This document shows positions 17,737 through 27,393 of a DNA stretch of 64,000 nucleotides, piece after piece (position 1 is the stretch's first letter; every line of letters begins with the position of its first letter). The DNA lies in the NCBI RefSeq assembly GCF_000519185.1, contig NZ_JAFA01000007.1:124001-188000 (forward strand). The letters run 5' to 3'. A model generated the notes under the pieces. It saw only the letters and a list, made by a program, of their open reading frames with translations, was not told the origin of the DNA and made no database searches. Made by a program: the position numbers and the translations under genes. This DNA comes from Paraburkholderia nodosa DSM 21604 (GTDB lineage: Bacteria; Pseudomonadota; Gammaproteobacteria; Burkholderiales; Burkholderiaceae).

Positions 17737-18912
17737 TCACCCGAGCGGTCCCGCGAGGGCGCGCCGATACCACGCATGGAAATGGCGCATGCCGTCTTCG
17801 AGCGGCGACTGATACGGCCCGGCGTCGCTGATGCCGCGCCGGTGGAGCCGCAGTCGCCCCGCGTCCATGCGCTCGGCGATCTCGTCGTCCTCGATCATCG
17901 TTTCGAGATACGCCGCGCGCTGGGCTTCGATGAAATCGCGTTCGAATGCCGCGATTTCTTCCGGGTAGTAGAACTCCACCACGTTGAGCGTTTCCTGCGG
18001 GCTCTTCGGATACAGCGTCGAGACCACGAGCACGTGCGGATAAAGCTCGATCATCTGCGTGGGGAAATACGCGAGCCAGATGGCGCCGAACTCGGGCGCC
18101 TCGCCGCCGCGATAATCGAGCAATCTATCGTGCCACGCGCGATAGATTTCCGAACCCGGCTGCGCAAGCGCGGCGTGCACGCCTACGCGCTGCATGCTGT
18201 ACGTCCCGGCGAATTCCCAGTCGAGCGTTTCGCAGGTCACGAAGCGTCCGAGCCCCGGGTGGAATGGCGCGACGTGATAATCCTCCAGATAGACTTCGAT
18301 GAAAGTCTTCCAGTTGTACCGGCAGCTATGCGTTTCCACGTGATCGAGCACGTACTCGGAGAAGTCGAACTCCGGGCGGGCGAACACGCGTGCCATGTCG
18401 CGCGCGGGCTCGCGTGGCCCTTCGTAGAGCAGGCCATGGCAATTTCGCAGTTCGAAACGTTCGAGATTGCGGCACGGTTTGCGCTCGAACTCGGGCGCGC
18501 CGATCAGCTCGCCACCCGGGGCGTACGTCCAGCGATGCAAGGGACACACGATGTTGCCGCCGCTCGCGGCGAGATTGCCTTGCGCGGGGGCGCCGCCGCT
18601 CGCAGCGACGTTGCCGGCCATGCCGCCCAGCATGAGCGCCTGGCGATGGCGGCAGACGTTCGAGAGCAATTGCACGCCGTGCTCGCCGCGCACCAGCACG
18701 CGCCCGCCTTCGTCCTGCGGCAGGTGCCGCCAGTCGCCGCGCTCGGGTACCGACTGTTCGTGGCCCACGTATAGCGCCGAGTGCGCGAAGATACGCGCCA
18801 TCTCGCGCTCGAACAGCGCCTCGTCGAAATAGGCGCTCGCGGGCAATTGCCCGTGCGCTTCCTCCGTATCGGGCGGCAGCGCGAGATGCGCGAGGTCACT
18901 GATATCGTTCAT
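17737..18912 (-). CDS. alcE: AlcE-like Rieske oxygenase of siderophore biosynthesis
   Basis: This 391-residue protein is a Rieske non-heme iron oxygenase alpha subunit. The Rieske centre has Cys87-x-His89 and Cys123-x2-His126. The spacing between His89 and Cys123 is 33 residues instead of about 17, because of a Gly/Ala/Ser insert with two copies of GNxAASGG (residues 100-119). The mononuclear iron site is in EDYHVAPFHPG (His213 and His218). It is the last gene of the operon, nine bases after alcD. In Bordetella, alcE occupies the same place in the alcaligin operon; it may hydroxylate the siderophore precursor, but the reaction is not certain. Confidence 0.82.
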   Translation of the reverse strand: MNDISDLAHLALPPDTEEAHGQLPASAYFDEALFEREMARIFAHSALYVGHEQSVPERGDWRHLPQDEGGRVLVRGEHGVQLLSNVCRHRQALMLGGMAGNVAASGGAPAQGNLAASGGNIVCPLHRWTYAPGGELIGAPEFERKPCRNLERFELRNCHGLLYEGPREPARDMARVFARPEFDFSEYVLDHVETHSCRYNWKTFIEVYLEDYHVAPFHPGLGRFVTCETLDWEFAGTYSMQRVGVHAALAQPGSEIYRAWHDRLLDYRGGEAPEFGAIWLAYFPTQMIELYPHVLVVSTLYPKSPQETLNVVEFYYPEEIAAFERDFIEAQRAAYLETMIEDDEIAERMDAGRLRLHRRGISDAGPYQSPLEDGMRHFHAWYRRALAGPLG

Positions 18913-18921
18913 CGGTCGGTT

Positions 18922-19695
18922 TCATCCTGTTTCGTGTTGCGCGTTCAGGCGCACGATGCGTTCATGCTGTGCGAGCCGCGGGCAGGTGCTGCAGAGTTCG
19001 CCGTCGCGGCGGCGATAGTGGTAGCAGCAGGTGCGGCGCTCCAGAGCGAGCGCGCTCGCGCCGTCCGTGCGCGAGAACGGGAAATAGCCTGAGCAGCCTT
19101 GCAGGCCGAGCGCCTCAAGCCATTGCCTGCCATGCGCCTCGACCTGCGCGTCGCTCCATTCGGGCCGTGCCTTGCGTGCCACAAGCAGTGCGGCGAGCAC
19201 CACGTCGGCTTGTGTACCGCGCGCCGCTGCCGGATTCAGGCGGATCACCGGCATCAACTCGTCGTGCATCTGCTCGCAGCACGAGACGATTTCGCGCGCG
19301 GCGTGCGCGATCAACGCGTGCGTGTCGCCCTGCGCCGGTTCGTGATCGCGTATGCGGACCTCGCGGGTCCAGCCCTCGGCAATGGGCTGCGCGATGTCCG
19401 CCAGCGACAGCGACACGCCAGCCGCATGCACCCCGATCACGCTCAAGTAGAGCGGTTGCCAGATCAGGATGCCCCAGCAGCGCGACGACCAGTAAGGGCG
19501 GCCCGCTTCGGGATAGGTGCGCGACCAGAAGGCCAGGAGCGCATCGAGCGCAGCGCGATTGGCGCCGCCGCTGGGCGGTGCCGGGCGCGTATGAACGATG
19601 CCTTGCGCGGGGCGCGCGGCTACCACGCCCTGCAACCCCGGCACGAGCCGCGCGGCGAGATGCAGCATGTCATCGAGCGCGCGGTTTGCCGCCAT
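18922..19695 (-). CDS. alcD: FhuF-like siderophore-iron reductase
   Basis: This 257-residue protein ends in the cysteine motif of FhuF-type ferric-siderophore reductases: Cys223-Cys224-x10-Cys235-x2-Cys238, which binds a [2Fe-2S] cluster. The rest of the protein, with YWSSRCWGILIWQPLYLSV in the middle, also fits. Such enzymes release iron from the siderophore in the cytoplasm by reduction. Its position between alcC and alcE corresponds to alcD of the Bordetella alcaligin operon. The start lies two bases after the alcC stop, so they are probably coupled. Confidence 0.8.
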   Translation of the reverse strand: MAANRALDDMLHLAARLVPGLQGVVAARPAQGIVHTRPAPPSGGANRAALDALLAFWSRTYPEAGRPYWSSRCWGILIWQPLYLSVIGVHAAGVSLSLADIAQPIAEGWTREVRIRDHEPAQGDTHALIAHAAREIVSCCEQMHDELMPVIRLNPAAARGTQADVVLAALLVARKARPEWSDAQVEAHGRQWLEALGLQGCSGYFPFSRTDGASALALERRTCCYHYRRRDGELCSTCPRLAQHERIVRLNAQHETG

Positions 19696-19697
19696 GC

Positions 19698-21590
19698 TTA
19701 TGCCGCGACCGCTTCGGCGCTCATGCCACTAGCCTGCGCGGCGTCTCGCGGCACGCCGCGCCTGCCTGCCAGCGGATTGCGCAGATTGCCCGCCATCTTC
19801 AGATTGCCCGCGGGATCGGCGAGATTGACCATCTGCAGGTTGTTGCCCAGTTGCAGACGGTTCAGGCAAGAGTGCAGGAACTCGGGCGCGAAGAGGTCGT
19901 ATTCGGCGTATTTGCGCGCGAGTTGCGGGTGCTCGTCCTGATAGCGCGCGACGCAGCGCGCCACGGTGTTCCAGAACGCGTCTTCCGTGCAGCAACCGTG
20001 CTCGACGAGTATCTGATTCATGTAGCGGAAAAAGCCGTCGAACACGTCGATGAAGATCGCGAGCAGCTTGACGCGCTCGGGCACGTCCACGGCGAGGCGC
20101 TTGACGTTTTCGGGCAGCTGCGCGTCCTTGTTGAGAATGGCAGACTCTTCCGCGATGTCCTTCATGATCGCGCGCACAGGCACATGGTTTTCGAGCACGA
20201 GGATGAGATTCTCGCCGTGCGGCATGAACACGAGATCGTGCGCATAGAAGCAATGGACGAGCGGCGCCAGATACGCCTGCATGTAGCGCTCGAGCCAGGC
20301 TTGCGCCGTGAGCCCCGAAGCTTCGATCAACGCGGGCAGCAGCGCCGCGCCATGGCGGTCCGTATGCAGCAGCGCGGCCATGGTCATCAGCCGCTGGTCG
20401 TCGCCCGCGAGCCTGAGGGGATTCTCACGCCAGAGCGCCGAAAACATCTTCTTGTAGGGGCTGTCCGCCTGGACGGCCGCTTCGTAATAGCGATTGCGAA
20501 AGCCGATGGACGCGACTTCGCGCAATATGGTGAACCCTTTGCCCTGCAGATACGGATCGCTCGCCACGAGGCCCTTGATGAAGTCGTTGATGGCGGGCGT
20601 GCCTGACATGTAGTACGGCGAGAGTCCGCGCATGAAGCCCATGTTGAGGATCGAGAGCGACGTCTTCACATAGCGCTTCGAACGGTCAGAGAGATTGAAG
20701 AACGTGCGGATCGACTGCTGGGCCTGATAACGGTCCTCGCCGAAGCCGAGACAAATGATGCGGTTGGTCGCGACGTAGCTCGCAAACGCGATCGAAAGTT
20801 TGTTGAACCACTGCCATGGGTGCGCCGGCATCAGCCGATAGTCGGCAAAGTCCACGCCGCGCGCTTCGACGATGGAGCGAAAGCGCACGATGGTCTCCAC
20901 GCCCAGTTCTTCTTCCATGAGCTGTTCGTAGTCGAGGTCGGCGGCGCTGTGGAACGCGGCGTTCTCCTTGTGCACGGCAAGCCAGACGATCTGGAGCGGC
21001 GAGCTCGCCTCGGGCGCGAACGCGCGATAGTCGCCCGCGTCGAAGCCGAGCCTGCCGTTGTTGGCGACGAAGCCCGGATGGCCTTCGCTCATCGCAGTTT
21101 CGATCGCCTGAAAATCGGCATCGAGCAGTTCGGCCGTGTCCGGGCCGTCTTTCACCGCTTTGTAGGCCGCGCCATACAGCGTGCTGCTGATTTCATCGAG
21201 GTAAATGGGCAGCATCTCCTCCTTGATGCCAAGCCGCGCTTTCACGTCGAGAATGAAGGCGAGCGCGTCGAGCGGTTGCGGCGCGCCATCCTGCGAGCAC
21301 ACGATGGTTTCGGCGCGAATGCTCCAGTGGCGCAGCGCGAGCAGGCGCGCATCGAACGTGTAGGCGCGAGTGCCGTCGTCGGATTCGAGCGCATAGCGCG
21401 CGTAGTGCTCGCCGGGCGCATCGCCCACGCGCTGCGGCTCGACGATCAGTTCGTGCGCGTACTCGGCAATGGCCTTGCGCACCAGCATGCGGTTCGCGCG
21501 CTGCCACACCTCGGGTGTGAGGTGGGCGGTAGCCTCGTGGGGCGTGAGGAGAACATGTTGCATGGAAGCCTGAGTTGCGATGTGATTCAT
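19698..21590 (-). CDS. alcC: AlcC-like NIS siderophore synthetase (IucA/IucC family)
   Basis: This 630-residue enzyme is an NRPS-independent siderophore synthetase. It would join and cyclise hydroxamate units, as AlcC, DesD and PubC do. The conserved IucA/IucC features are MPAHPWQWFNKL, KTSLSILNMGFMRG near the middle, and FYAHDLVFMPHGENLIL in the C-terminal FhuF-like region. Its length matches type C macrocyclising members. It lies 21 bases after alcB and two bases before alcD in a six-gene operon. The exact product (alcaligin, putrebactin, bisucaberin or a relative) depends on the diamine used and cannot be read from this gene alone. Confidence 0.87.
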   Translation of the reverse strand: MNHIATQASMQHVLLTPHEATAHLTPEVWQRANRMLVRKAIAEYAHELIVEPQRVGDAPGEHYARYALESDDGTRAYTFDARLLALRHWSIRAETIVCSQDGAPQPLDALAFILDVKARLGIKEEMLPIYLDEISSTLYGAAYKAVKDGPDTAELLDADFQAIETAMSEGHPGFVANNGRLGFDAGDYRAFAPEASSPLQIVWLAVHKENAAFHSAADLDYEQLMEEELGVETIVRFRSIVEARGVDFADYRLMPAHPWQWFNKLSIAFASYVATNRIICLGFGEDRYQAQQSIRTFFNLSDRSKRYVKTSLSILNMGFMRGLSPYYMSGTPAINDFIKGLVASDPYLQGKGFTILREVASIGFRNRYYEAAVQADSPYKKMFSALWRENPLRLAGDDQRLMTMAALLHTDRHGAALLPALIEASGLTAQAWLERYMQAYLAPLVHCFYAHDLVFMPHGENLILVLENHVPVRAIMKDIAEESAILNKDAQLPENVKRLAVDVPERVKLLAIFIDVFDGFFRYMNQILVEHGCCTEDAFWNTVARCVARYQDEHPQLARKYAEYDLFAPEFLHSCLNRLQLGNNLQMVNLADPAGNLKMAGNLRNPLAGRRGVPRDAAQASGMSAEAVAA

Positions 21591-21611
21591 GATGCGATTT
21601 CCTTATGGAAT

Positions 21612-22211
21612 TTAGTGATCCTGCTTAATGGCGGCGTAAAAAGCGGCTCGTGTGCAGAACGCGAGCGAGGCGGTCTTCTCGCGAAACGCGACGTTCTTCG
21701 TATACACGAAGCCCATCGCGCGATTCAGCGCGTGGATGCGTGCGTTACGCGCATCTGGCTCGACGACGACGCGCTGCGCGCCAAGGCGCTCGAACAGGAA
21801 CGCCATGAGCGTTTCGAACACGTGGTGCGTATAGCCGGATGTTCGCCTGGCAGCGGGGCCGACGAACAGATGCATGCCGAGGTCGCCCGCGCGCACGCCG
21901 TAGTGCTCGCCGATCTCATCGTGGGCCGGGTCGTAGCTTTCGAACAGGAAGGCGGGTACGTCGTCCTGCAGTCCGAGCCAGGCCCGCGCGTGGCCCGAGT
22001 CCTCGATAGCCTGATAAAACGCGGCCACGTCCGCCACGCTCTTGTCGCGCATGTTCCAGAACGCGGCGCGTTCTTCGATGAACCAGCGGTGCAGCGTGGG
22101 CGCGTCGCGTTGCGCGTCGAGCGGGCGGATGTGAAAGGCCTCGGCTCTGGCCATGCGTCCAGCCGGGACATGACGCAGCGCGATTTCGTCGGCAGCGATT
22201 TCAGTTCGCAC
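21612..22211 (-). CDS. alcB: AlcB-like hydroxylamine N-acyltransferase (GNAT)
   Basis: This 199-residue protein belongs to the IucB/AlcB group of GNAT acyltransferases that acylate N-hydroxylated diamines with an acyl-CoA in hydroxamate siderophore synthesis. The C-terminal segment has the family pattern: GMHLFVGPAARRTSGYTHHV, then VVVEPDARNARIHALNRAMGF. I chose a GTG start at 22211, preceded by GGAGTCACCGCCC and overlapping the end of the MFS gene by 11 bases; longer forms lie entirely within that gene. It is the third gene of the operon. Confidence 0.83.
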   Translation of the reverse strand: MRTEIAADEIALRHVPAGRMARAEAFHIRPLDAQRDAPTLHRWFIEERAAFWNMRDKSVADVAAFYQAIEDSGHARAWLGLQDDVPAFLFESYDPAHDEIGEHYGVRAGDLGMHLFVGPAARRTSGYTHHVFETLMAFLFERLGAQRVVVEPDARNARIHALNRAMGFVYTKNVAFREKTASLAFCTRAAFYAAIKQDH

Positions 22212-23424
22212 GGGCGGTGACTCCTGTTTCGGCAATCGGGTTGGAAAGGGCGGCATCCTGGGCGCGCGGCCCGGCGAGCAGCCAGACGCTCGCGAGCGCC
22301 GTGAAAACGAGGCCCACGGACGCCACGAAGAACGGCGCACGCAAGCCGGCTTCGTCGACAATGGCGCCGGCCGCGAACGAGGCCAGCAGCACGCCAAGGT
22401 TCTGGAAGAAGTTGATGACGCTGTAGTCGGCGGCATACGAGGCGGGCGTGCTCAGTGCGAACATCGTCACGTCGAGCTTCACGACGATCTGGAACAGCGC
22501 CCAGCCGAACATCATGCGACCCACGATGATCCACAGCGGTGCCTCCACGCCTTGCAGCAGCATGCCGGCGGTGCACAGCAGCAGGTTCGCGAGCATGTGG
22601 TCGGGCACGCGCTTGCCCTGCGTGGCGAGACGCTTGTTCAGGCGCAGCGCGACGAGCGCAACCATGCCCGGGATGGCGAACACGAGTCCCGGAACCAGTT
22701 CGCCGGGCGCATGGGTGACCGCTTGCCAGTACGACGCCATGAACGGCCGGATGAGATACACGCAGAAGTCGAACGCGAGCATGAGCAGTGCGAGGCGCAG
22801 GATCGGCATGCGCGCACGCAGACCCGGCTTGACGGGTGCTTCATCGGCAACGCCGGCAAACCGGCAGCGCCGCGAAATGCCGTGCGTGCGGATCAGCGCA
22901 AGGCAGATCGCCATCTGCACGAAGTCGCCGGCGGCCATCGCGAAGATGCAGTGATGCGCGTCCCAGACCTGCATGACGAAGCCGCCCGCCACCGCGCCCG
23001 CAATCGCGCCGAAGTGCACCACCACCGAAAGCACGCCGATGGTATGCGCATGCGATTCTTTCGCTTCGAGCCGCATCATGTACGGGTACATCAGCAGATA
23101 GCTGCTTTTGCACATGAACATCGCGAGCGAGAGCACCCAGAAGAGCGGCACCGTCGCCGCGAAATAGCTCGCGAGCGAAAGCACGCCCGCGGCGCACTGC
23201 GTATAGACGAGCAGATGCATGGCGTCGAGGCGCTTCGCAATGCGCGCCCAGAGCGGCAGCGTGAGCATCACGACAATGGAGATGAACGCCACGTAAGCGC
23301 CCGCATGCACGGGGCTCGTGACGCCATAGCGCGCGGCGAAGAACTGCGGGTAGAACGGAATCAGGATCGCATCGCTGACGACGGCGAAGGTCGTCATCAG
23401 GATGATCGTGCTGCGCAGCTTCAT
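22201..23424 (-). CDS. MFS transporter, probable siderophore exporter
   Basis: This 407-residue protein has 12 predicted membrane helices and the general layout of the major facilitator superfamily; LPLWARIAKRLDAMH after the second helix is the MFS loop 2-3 motif. Lying inside the biosynthetic operon, it is the likely exporter of the finished siderophore, as AlcS is in Bordetella. Unlike Bordetella, where alcS lies downstream of alcR, the gene sits between alcA and alcB. Its ATG overlaps the alcA stop by four bases (ATGA), so the two are coupled, and its own 3' end overlaps alcB. Confidence 0.82.
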   Translation of the reverse strand: MKLRSTIILMTTFAVVSDAILIPFYPQFFAARYGVTSPVHAGAYVAFISIVVMLTLPLWARIAKRLDAMHLLVYTQCAAGVLSLASYFAATVPLFWVLSLAMFMCKSSYLLMYPYMMRLEAKESHAHTIGVLSVVVHFGAIAGAVAGGFVMQVWDAHHCIFAMAAGDFVQMAICLALIRTHGISRRCRFAGVADEAPVKPGLRARMPILRLALLMLAFDFCVYLIRPFMASYWQAVTHAPGELVPGLVFAIPGMVALVALRLNKRLATQGKRVPDHMLANLLLCTAGMLLQGVEAPLWIIVGRMMFGWALFQIVVKLDVTMFALSTPASYAADYSVINFFQNLGVLLASFAAGAIVDEAGLRAPFFVASVGLVFTALASVWLLAGPRAQDAALSNPIAETGVTARAN

Positions 23425-24809
23425 TGCGCCTCCAGCGGCATCTTCACGAACGCTTCCGTGTCGGGCACCGAGAAGTCCTGCAGCGCGATACGCCGCTCGA
23501 TCTTGTAGTGTTCGACGCCGGTCAGCTCGCGCAGAATGCAGGAGTTGCGATAGCAGCTCATGCCGAGGTCGGGGTTGGTCAGGCCGTGGCTGTAGAGCCC
23601 CGCGTTTTGCACGAAGATCTCGCGCCCGCTCACGTCGATCGCGTAGTTGCGCGAGAGCCGGTAGCGCCCCTTGTCGTCCCAGCGGATGCGGGCGCGAATG
23701 CCGTCGATGAAGCCGGGTACGTTCTGCCCATAGCCGGTCGCGAAGATCGCGCCGTCCGTGACATGGGTGTACTGCACGCCCTCGTCGCGCTGCACGAAGC
23801 GCAGGTGAAAGCAGTCGTCGATGCGGTCGTGATGACAGGCGCTCAGCTCGGAATTGGTGATGAGGCGCGCGCTGTTGCTGCCGCGGCTGCGGCGGTCGTC
23901 GAGCAGGTCGTAGATCTGGTTGATGAGCGAGGCGTTCACGCCTTTGTAGAGACTGTCCTGCTTGGCGATGATGTTTTCTCGCACGCCGTCCGGCAGGTTA
24001 TAGAAGTAGTCGATATAGTCGGGCGAGATCATTTCCAGCGTGAGCTTCGTGTTCTCCATCTGGAAAAAACGCGGCGAACGCGTGATCCACGTGAGCGTGT
24101 AGTCGTGCTCGTCGCTTTCCTTGAGCAGGTCATAGAAGATCTCGGCTGCGCTCTGGCCGCTGCCGATCACGGCGATCGACCGCTTTTGCTGCAGCTCGGC
24201 TTTGCGCGTTACGTAATGCGCGCTATGGATGCAGCGCTCGCGCAGCTCGCCGCAGCAGGGCGGCAATTGCGGCACGGAGCCCACGCCGATCACGAGGCGC
24301 ACGGCGCGATGCGTGAACGGCTGGCCGGTGCGCACGTGCCGCCCGCGCACCACGTAATGGCCTTGCTGCGCGTCGTATTCAACGTGCTCCACACTCGAGC
24401 CGAACGCGATGCTCGACAGCTGGCCGATGGCCCATTTGCAGTAGCGGTTATATTCGGCGCGGCTCAGATAGAAGCGCTCGCGGATGTAATACGCATAGAG
24501 CTTGCCTTCCTGCTTGCAGTAGTTGAGGAAGCTGAACTTGCTTTGGGGATCCGCGAGGCTCACGAGGTCGGCAAGAAATGGGTTTTGCAGCGTGGTGTCG
24601 TCGATCAGCATGCCCGGGTGCCAGTCGAAGTCCTCGTTGCGTTCGAGGAAGAGGCCGCGCAGATCGCGGATCGGATCGGCCAGGCAGGCGAGACTCAGAT
24701 TGAACGGTCCGAGGCCGATCGCCACGAAGTCGAGCACGGACGAGGGCGGACCTGGCTTGACATTAGTTGTACTCATGATTGAACTTTCACCTGGAGCGGA
24801 AAGGACCAT
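23421..24809 (-). CDS. alcA: AlcA-like diamine/ornithine N-monooxygenase
   Basis: This protein of about 462 residues is a flavin N-hydroxylating monooxygenase of the IucD/AlcA/PubA type that makes the hydroxylamine in hydroxamate siderophores. The FAD site is at the N-terminus (FVAIGLGPFNLSLACL), the NADPH site at AVIGSGQSAAEIF, and the C-terminal FATGYGQNVP motif is conserved. AlcA and PubA act on putrescine and IucD on lysine. It is the first gene of the operon, behind a Fur-box-like site. The ATG at 24809 follows GAGGTAACCCGAC; an in-frame ATG at 24776 would also begin just before the FAD motif. Confidence 0.87.
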   Translation of the reverse strand: MVLSAPGESSIMSTTNVKPGPPSSVLDFVAIGLGPFNLSLACLADPIRDLRGLFLERNEDFDWHPGMLIDDTTLQNPFLADLVSLADPQSKFSFLNYCKQEGKLYAYYIRERFYLSRAEYNRYCKWAIGQLSSIAFGSSVEHVEYDAQQGHYVVRGRHVRTGQPFTHRAVRLVIGVGSVPQLPPCCGELRERCIHSAHYVTRKAELQQKRSIAVIGSGQSAAEIFYDLLKESDEHDYTLTWITRSPRFFQMENTKLTLEMISPDYIDYFYNLPDGVRENIIAKQDSLYKGVNASLINQIYDLLDDRRSRGSNSARLITNSELSACHHDRIDDCFHLRFVQRDEGVQYTHVTDGAIFATGYGQNVPGFIDGIRARIRWDDKGRYRLSRNYAIDVSGREIFVQNAGLYSHGLTNPDLGMSCYRNSCILRELTGVEHYKIERRIALQDFSVPDTEAFVKMPLEAQ

Positions 24810-25251
24810 GTCGGGTTACCTCATCGAAGGACGAAGACGGCGAGAAAGCTCACGAGGCGCAACCGCGCAACCGTTTGCGCGGGCGGTGGCGTTTCGATGC
24901 GAATGAGAGTGATTCGCGTTTGATGATCATAGGAAAGACGCCGCCCAATGGCAAGAGCGAAACGCATGGCGGTGAGGAGGACGAACTATCGTGCCTGCCC
25001 AATACGCATCATGGCCGGCATGCGTGATCGGCGGCAAAGTCCGGCTGCGCCGGGGCGGGCGGGGGATCGGCTACTTTCGGGAAATAGCGGAGTTCGCAGT
25101 CGCGCCGCCCCAATTTTGGCGTCAAATCATCTGATAAAAAACCCTGTGCGCGTCAGGGGATAGCAGCACACAGTGAATATTTCGGCTCTAATCGCGCGCG
25201 ATTCGCGTGTGCGGGGCCACGACGATCCCAAACGTCTCGCGCTTTGAGCCA
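24810..25251. other. 442-base gap with the siderophore promoter region
   Basis: This gap separates alcA from the yaiI gene. It contains the Fur-box-like palindrome described separately, about 90 bases before the alcA start. No gene, terminator or other repeat is convincing in the rest of it. The yaiI stop lies at its right end, and the last 120 bases (around 25130-25160) are relatively AT-rich. Confidence 0.6.
24899..24917 (-). promoter_or_regulatory. Fur-box-like operator upstream of alcA
   Basis: The sequence GCGAATGAGAGTGATTCGC is a 19-base imperfect palindrome (GCGAAT and ATTCGC arms) that matches 12 of 19 positions of the classical Fur box GATAATGATAATCATTATC. It lies about 90 bases before the first gene of an iron-siderophore operon, where iron-dependent repression by Fur is expected. 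Confidence 0.65.
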
Positions 25252-25719
25252 TCACCCAGTCTTGCGCGGCGGCGGACTATGCCGCGCGAGAAATCGATCG
25301 AGCTGGCTGGCAAACGCCTTGCTGTCACGCGCGCTGAACGGCGCCGGACCGCCCGTTTCGATGCCTGCACTGCGCAGTTGATCCATCACGTCGCGCATCG
25401 TCAGCCGTTCCTGAATATTTTCGCGCGTGAACCAGTTGCCGCGCGGATCGAGCACCTGTGCGTTCTTTTCGAGCACCGCGGCGGCAAGCGGTATGTCGGC
25501 GGTAATCACTAGGTCGCCCGCCTCGACCAGTTCGACAATGCGGGCGTCGGCCGCGTCAAATCCCGCCGGCACCTGAATCGACTTGATGAAGGGCGACGGC
25601 GGTGTGCGCAGATATTGGTTTGCCACCAGCGTCACCTGAACTTCGGCACGCCGCGCGGCCCGAAACAACATGTCCTTGATGACGGCGGGGCAGGCGTCAG
25701 CGTCGACCAGCACTTGCAT
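25252..25719 (-). CDS. yaiI: YaiI/YqxD-family (UPF0178) protein
   Basis: This 155-residue protein has the hallmarks of the UPF0178 (PIN-like) family: the N-terminal [14 protein letters not shown], then LVANQYLR, and [16 protein letters not shown] followed by [16 protein letters not shown]. The Asp residues at the tip of the sheet suggest metal binding and a PIN-type nuclease fold, but no activity is established. The ATG at 25719 begins the conserved [11 protein letters not shown] motif; longer forms enter the divergent promoter of the antiporter gene, 182 bases away. Confidence 0.88.
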   Translation of the reverse strand: MQVLVDADACPAVIKDMLFRAARRAEVQVTLVANQYLRTPPSPFIKSIQVPAGFDAADARIVELVEAGDLVITADIPLAAAVLEKNAQVLDPRGNWFTRENIQERLTMRDVMDQLRSAGIETGGPAPFSARDSKAFASQLDRFLARHSPPPRKTG

Positions 25720-25901
25720 GTAGGGAATCCCGGCACAATAAAGCGCGATCATATCGCAATGCCGGCGATGCGCCGCGCATTGCCCGACGTTTCCAGTCGT
25801 TTCCGGATGCACTGCGTTTTCCTTGCATTTGCCTGCATACCTGCCAACATTGATTTCGCAAGCCGGATGCCCCGACCTGACACTGCGAAGACGGAGCGGA
25901 C

Positions 25902-27365
25902 ATGAGCGACGCCACCCACGGGTTCGATGCCGCCGGGGAACACAGGGACACAAACGGGCTGCGACTGGGCGCGCTCGTTGCCCTCGTCGTGGGCTCGATG
26001 ATCGGCGGCGGCATCTTTTCGTTGCCGCAGAATATGGCCGCTTCCGCCGGCGTGGGCGCCGTTCTGATTGGCTGGGTCATTACGGCCTTCGGCATGCTGG
26101 CCCTCGCGCTGGTATTTCAGACACTCGCCAACCGCAAGCCGAATCTCGATGGCGGCGTCTACGCTTACGCCAAGGCCGGATTCGGCAATTACATGGGCTT
26201 CGCCTCGGCTTGGGGCTACTGGATCAGCGCGTGGCTCGGCAACGTCGGCTACTACGTGCTGCTATTCAGCACGCTCGGGTATTTTTTCCCCGTCTTCGGC
26301 GAAGGCAATACGTTACCCGCAATCGCCTGCTCTTCGGTGTTGCTGTGGAGCGTGCATTTTCTGGTGCTACGGGGCATCAAAGAGGCGAGCTTCATCAATC
26401 AGATCACGACGATTGCGAAGATCGTTCCGCTCGTCCTTTTCATTCTCATCTGCCTGCTCGCGTTTCGGCTCGATGTCTTCTCGGCCGATATCTGGGCGCG
26501 CTCGAATCCGGCGCTGGGCGGTGTGCTCGATCAGGTCCGGAACATGATGCTCGTCACGGTCTGGGTGTTCGTCGGCATCGAGGGGGCGACTGTTTTTTCG
26601 GCACGCGCCGCGGACCGCAAGAGCGTCGGCAAGGCCACGGTGATCGGATTTTTCGTCGTGCTTCTCGTGCTGGTGCTCGTCAACGTGCTGGCGCTCGGCA
26701 TCATGACGCAGCGTCAACTCGCCGGCTTGAAGAATCCCTCGATGGCAGGCGTGCTCGAGCACGCTATCGGACATTGGGGCGTGGTGCTGGTGAGCGTGGG
26801 GCTCGCCATTTCGCTGGCTGGCGCACTGCTTTCGTGGGTCATGCTGTGCGCGGAGATTCTGTTCTCGGCCGCGCGTGACCGCACGATGCCCGCGTTCCTG
26901 CGCAAGGAAAACGCGAGGCAGGTGCCGGCCAACGCCTTATGGCTGACCAACGGCATGGTGCAGCTGTTTCTGCTCATCACGCTGGTGTCGAAAGGCACCT
27001 ACCTCTCACTCATCTATCTCGCCACCTCGATGATTCTCGTGCCTTACTTCTGGTCGGCGACCTATGCGTTACTGCTCGCCATTCGCGGCGAGACTTATGA
27101 ACTGTCGCAAAAGGAGCGCCGCAGGGATTTGACGATTGCTGCGGTTTCCGTGCTCTACGCGGTCTGGCTGCTGTATGCGGGCGGCGTGAAATACCTTCTC
27201 CTTTCGTCACTGCTTTACGCGCCGAGCGTCGTCCTGTTCGCCAAGGCGAGGCGCGAGGCCGGGCAGCACGTGTTTACGCACCTGGAGAAAATCGTATTCG
27301 CAGCCGTGCTCGTGGCCGCGGTCGTGGCGGGCTACGGCTTGTATCGCGGGCTGCTGAGCCTTTGA
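25902..27365 (+). CDS. arcD: ArcD-type basic amino acid antiporter (APC superfamily)
   Basis: This 487-residue protein has about 12-13 membrane helices and belongs to the APC superfamily arginine/ornithine and lysine/cadaverine antiporter group. The first helix has [14 protein letters not shown], the typical APC substrate-binding break; [17 protein letters not shown] is the sixth-helix motif shared by ArcD and LysP-like antiporters. It probably exchanges arginine with ornithine or a related cation at the inner membrane. No arginine deiminase genes lie next to it, so the substrate is an inference. GGAGCGGAC precedes the ATG. It ends 28 bases from the convergent cupin gene. Confidence 0.82.
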   Translation: MSDATHGFDAAGEHRDTNGLRLGALVALVVGSMIGGGIFSLPQNMAASAGVGAVLIGWVITAFGMLALALVFQTLANRKPNLDGGVYAYAKAGFGNYMGFASAWGYWISAWLGNVGYYVLLFSTLGYFFPVFGEGNTLPAIACSSVLLWSVHFLVLRGIKEASFINQITTIAKIVPLVLFILICLLAFRLDVFSADIWARSNPALGGVLDQVRNMMLVTVWVFVGIEGATVFSARAADRKSVGKATVIGFFVVLLVLVLVNVLALGIMTQRQLAGLKNPSMAGVLEHAIGHWGVVLVSVGLAISLAGALLSWVMLCAEILFSAARDRTMPAFLRKENARQVPANALWLTNGMVQLFLLITLVSKGTYLSLIYLATSMILVPYFWSATYALLLAIRGETYELSQKERRRDLTIAAVSVLYAVWLLYAGGVKYLLLSSLLYAPSVVLFAKARREAGQHVFTHLEKIVFAAVLVAAVVAGYGLYRGLLSL

Positions 27366-27393
27366 TCGGGCGGCCGATATTCGAAAAGCGCGC

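Noticed and set aside
18969..20606. Long plus-strand frame of 545 codons across alcC and alcD
   Set aside because: It is antisense to two well-supported siderophore genes and has low-complexity Arg/Ala composition.
22552..24782. Long plus-strand frames opposite the MFS and alcA genes
   Set aside because: These have His/Arg/Glu-rich compositions without family motifs and are shadows of the minus-strand genes.
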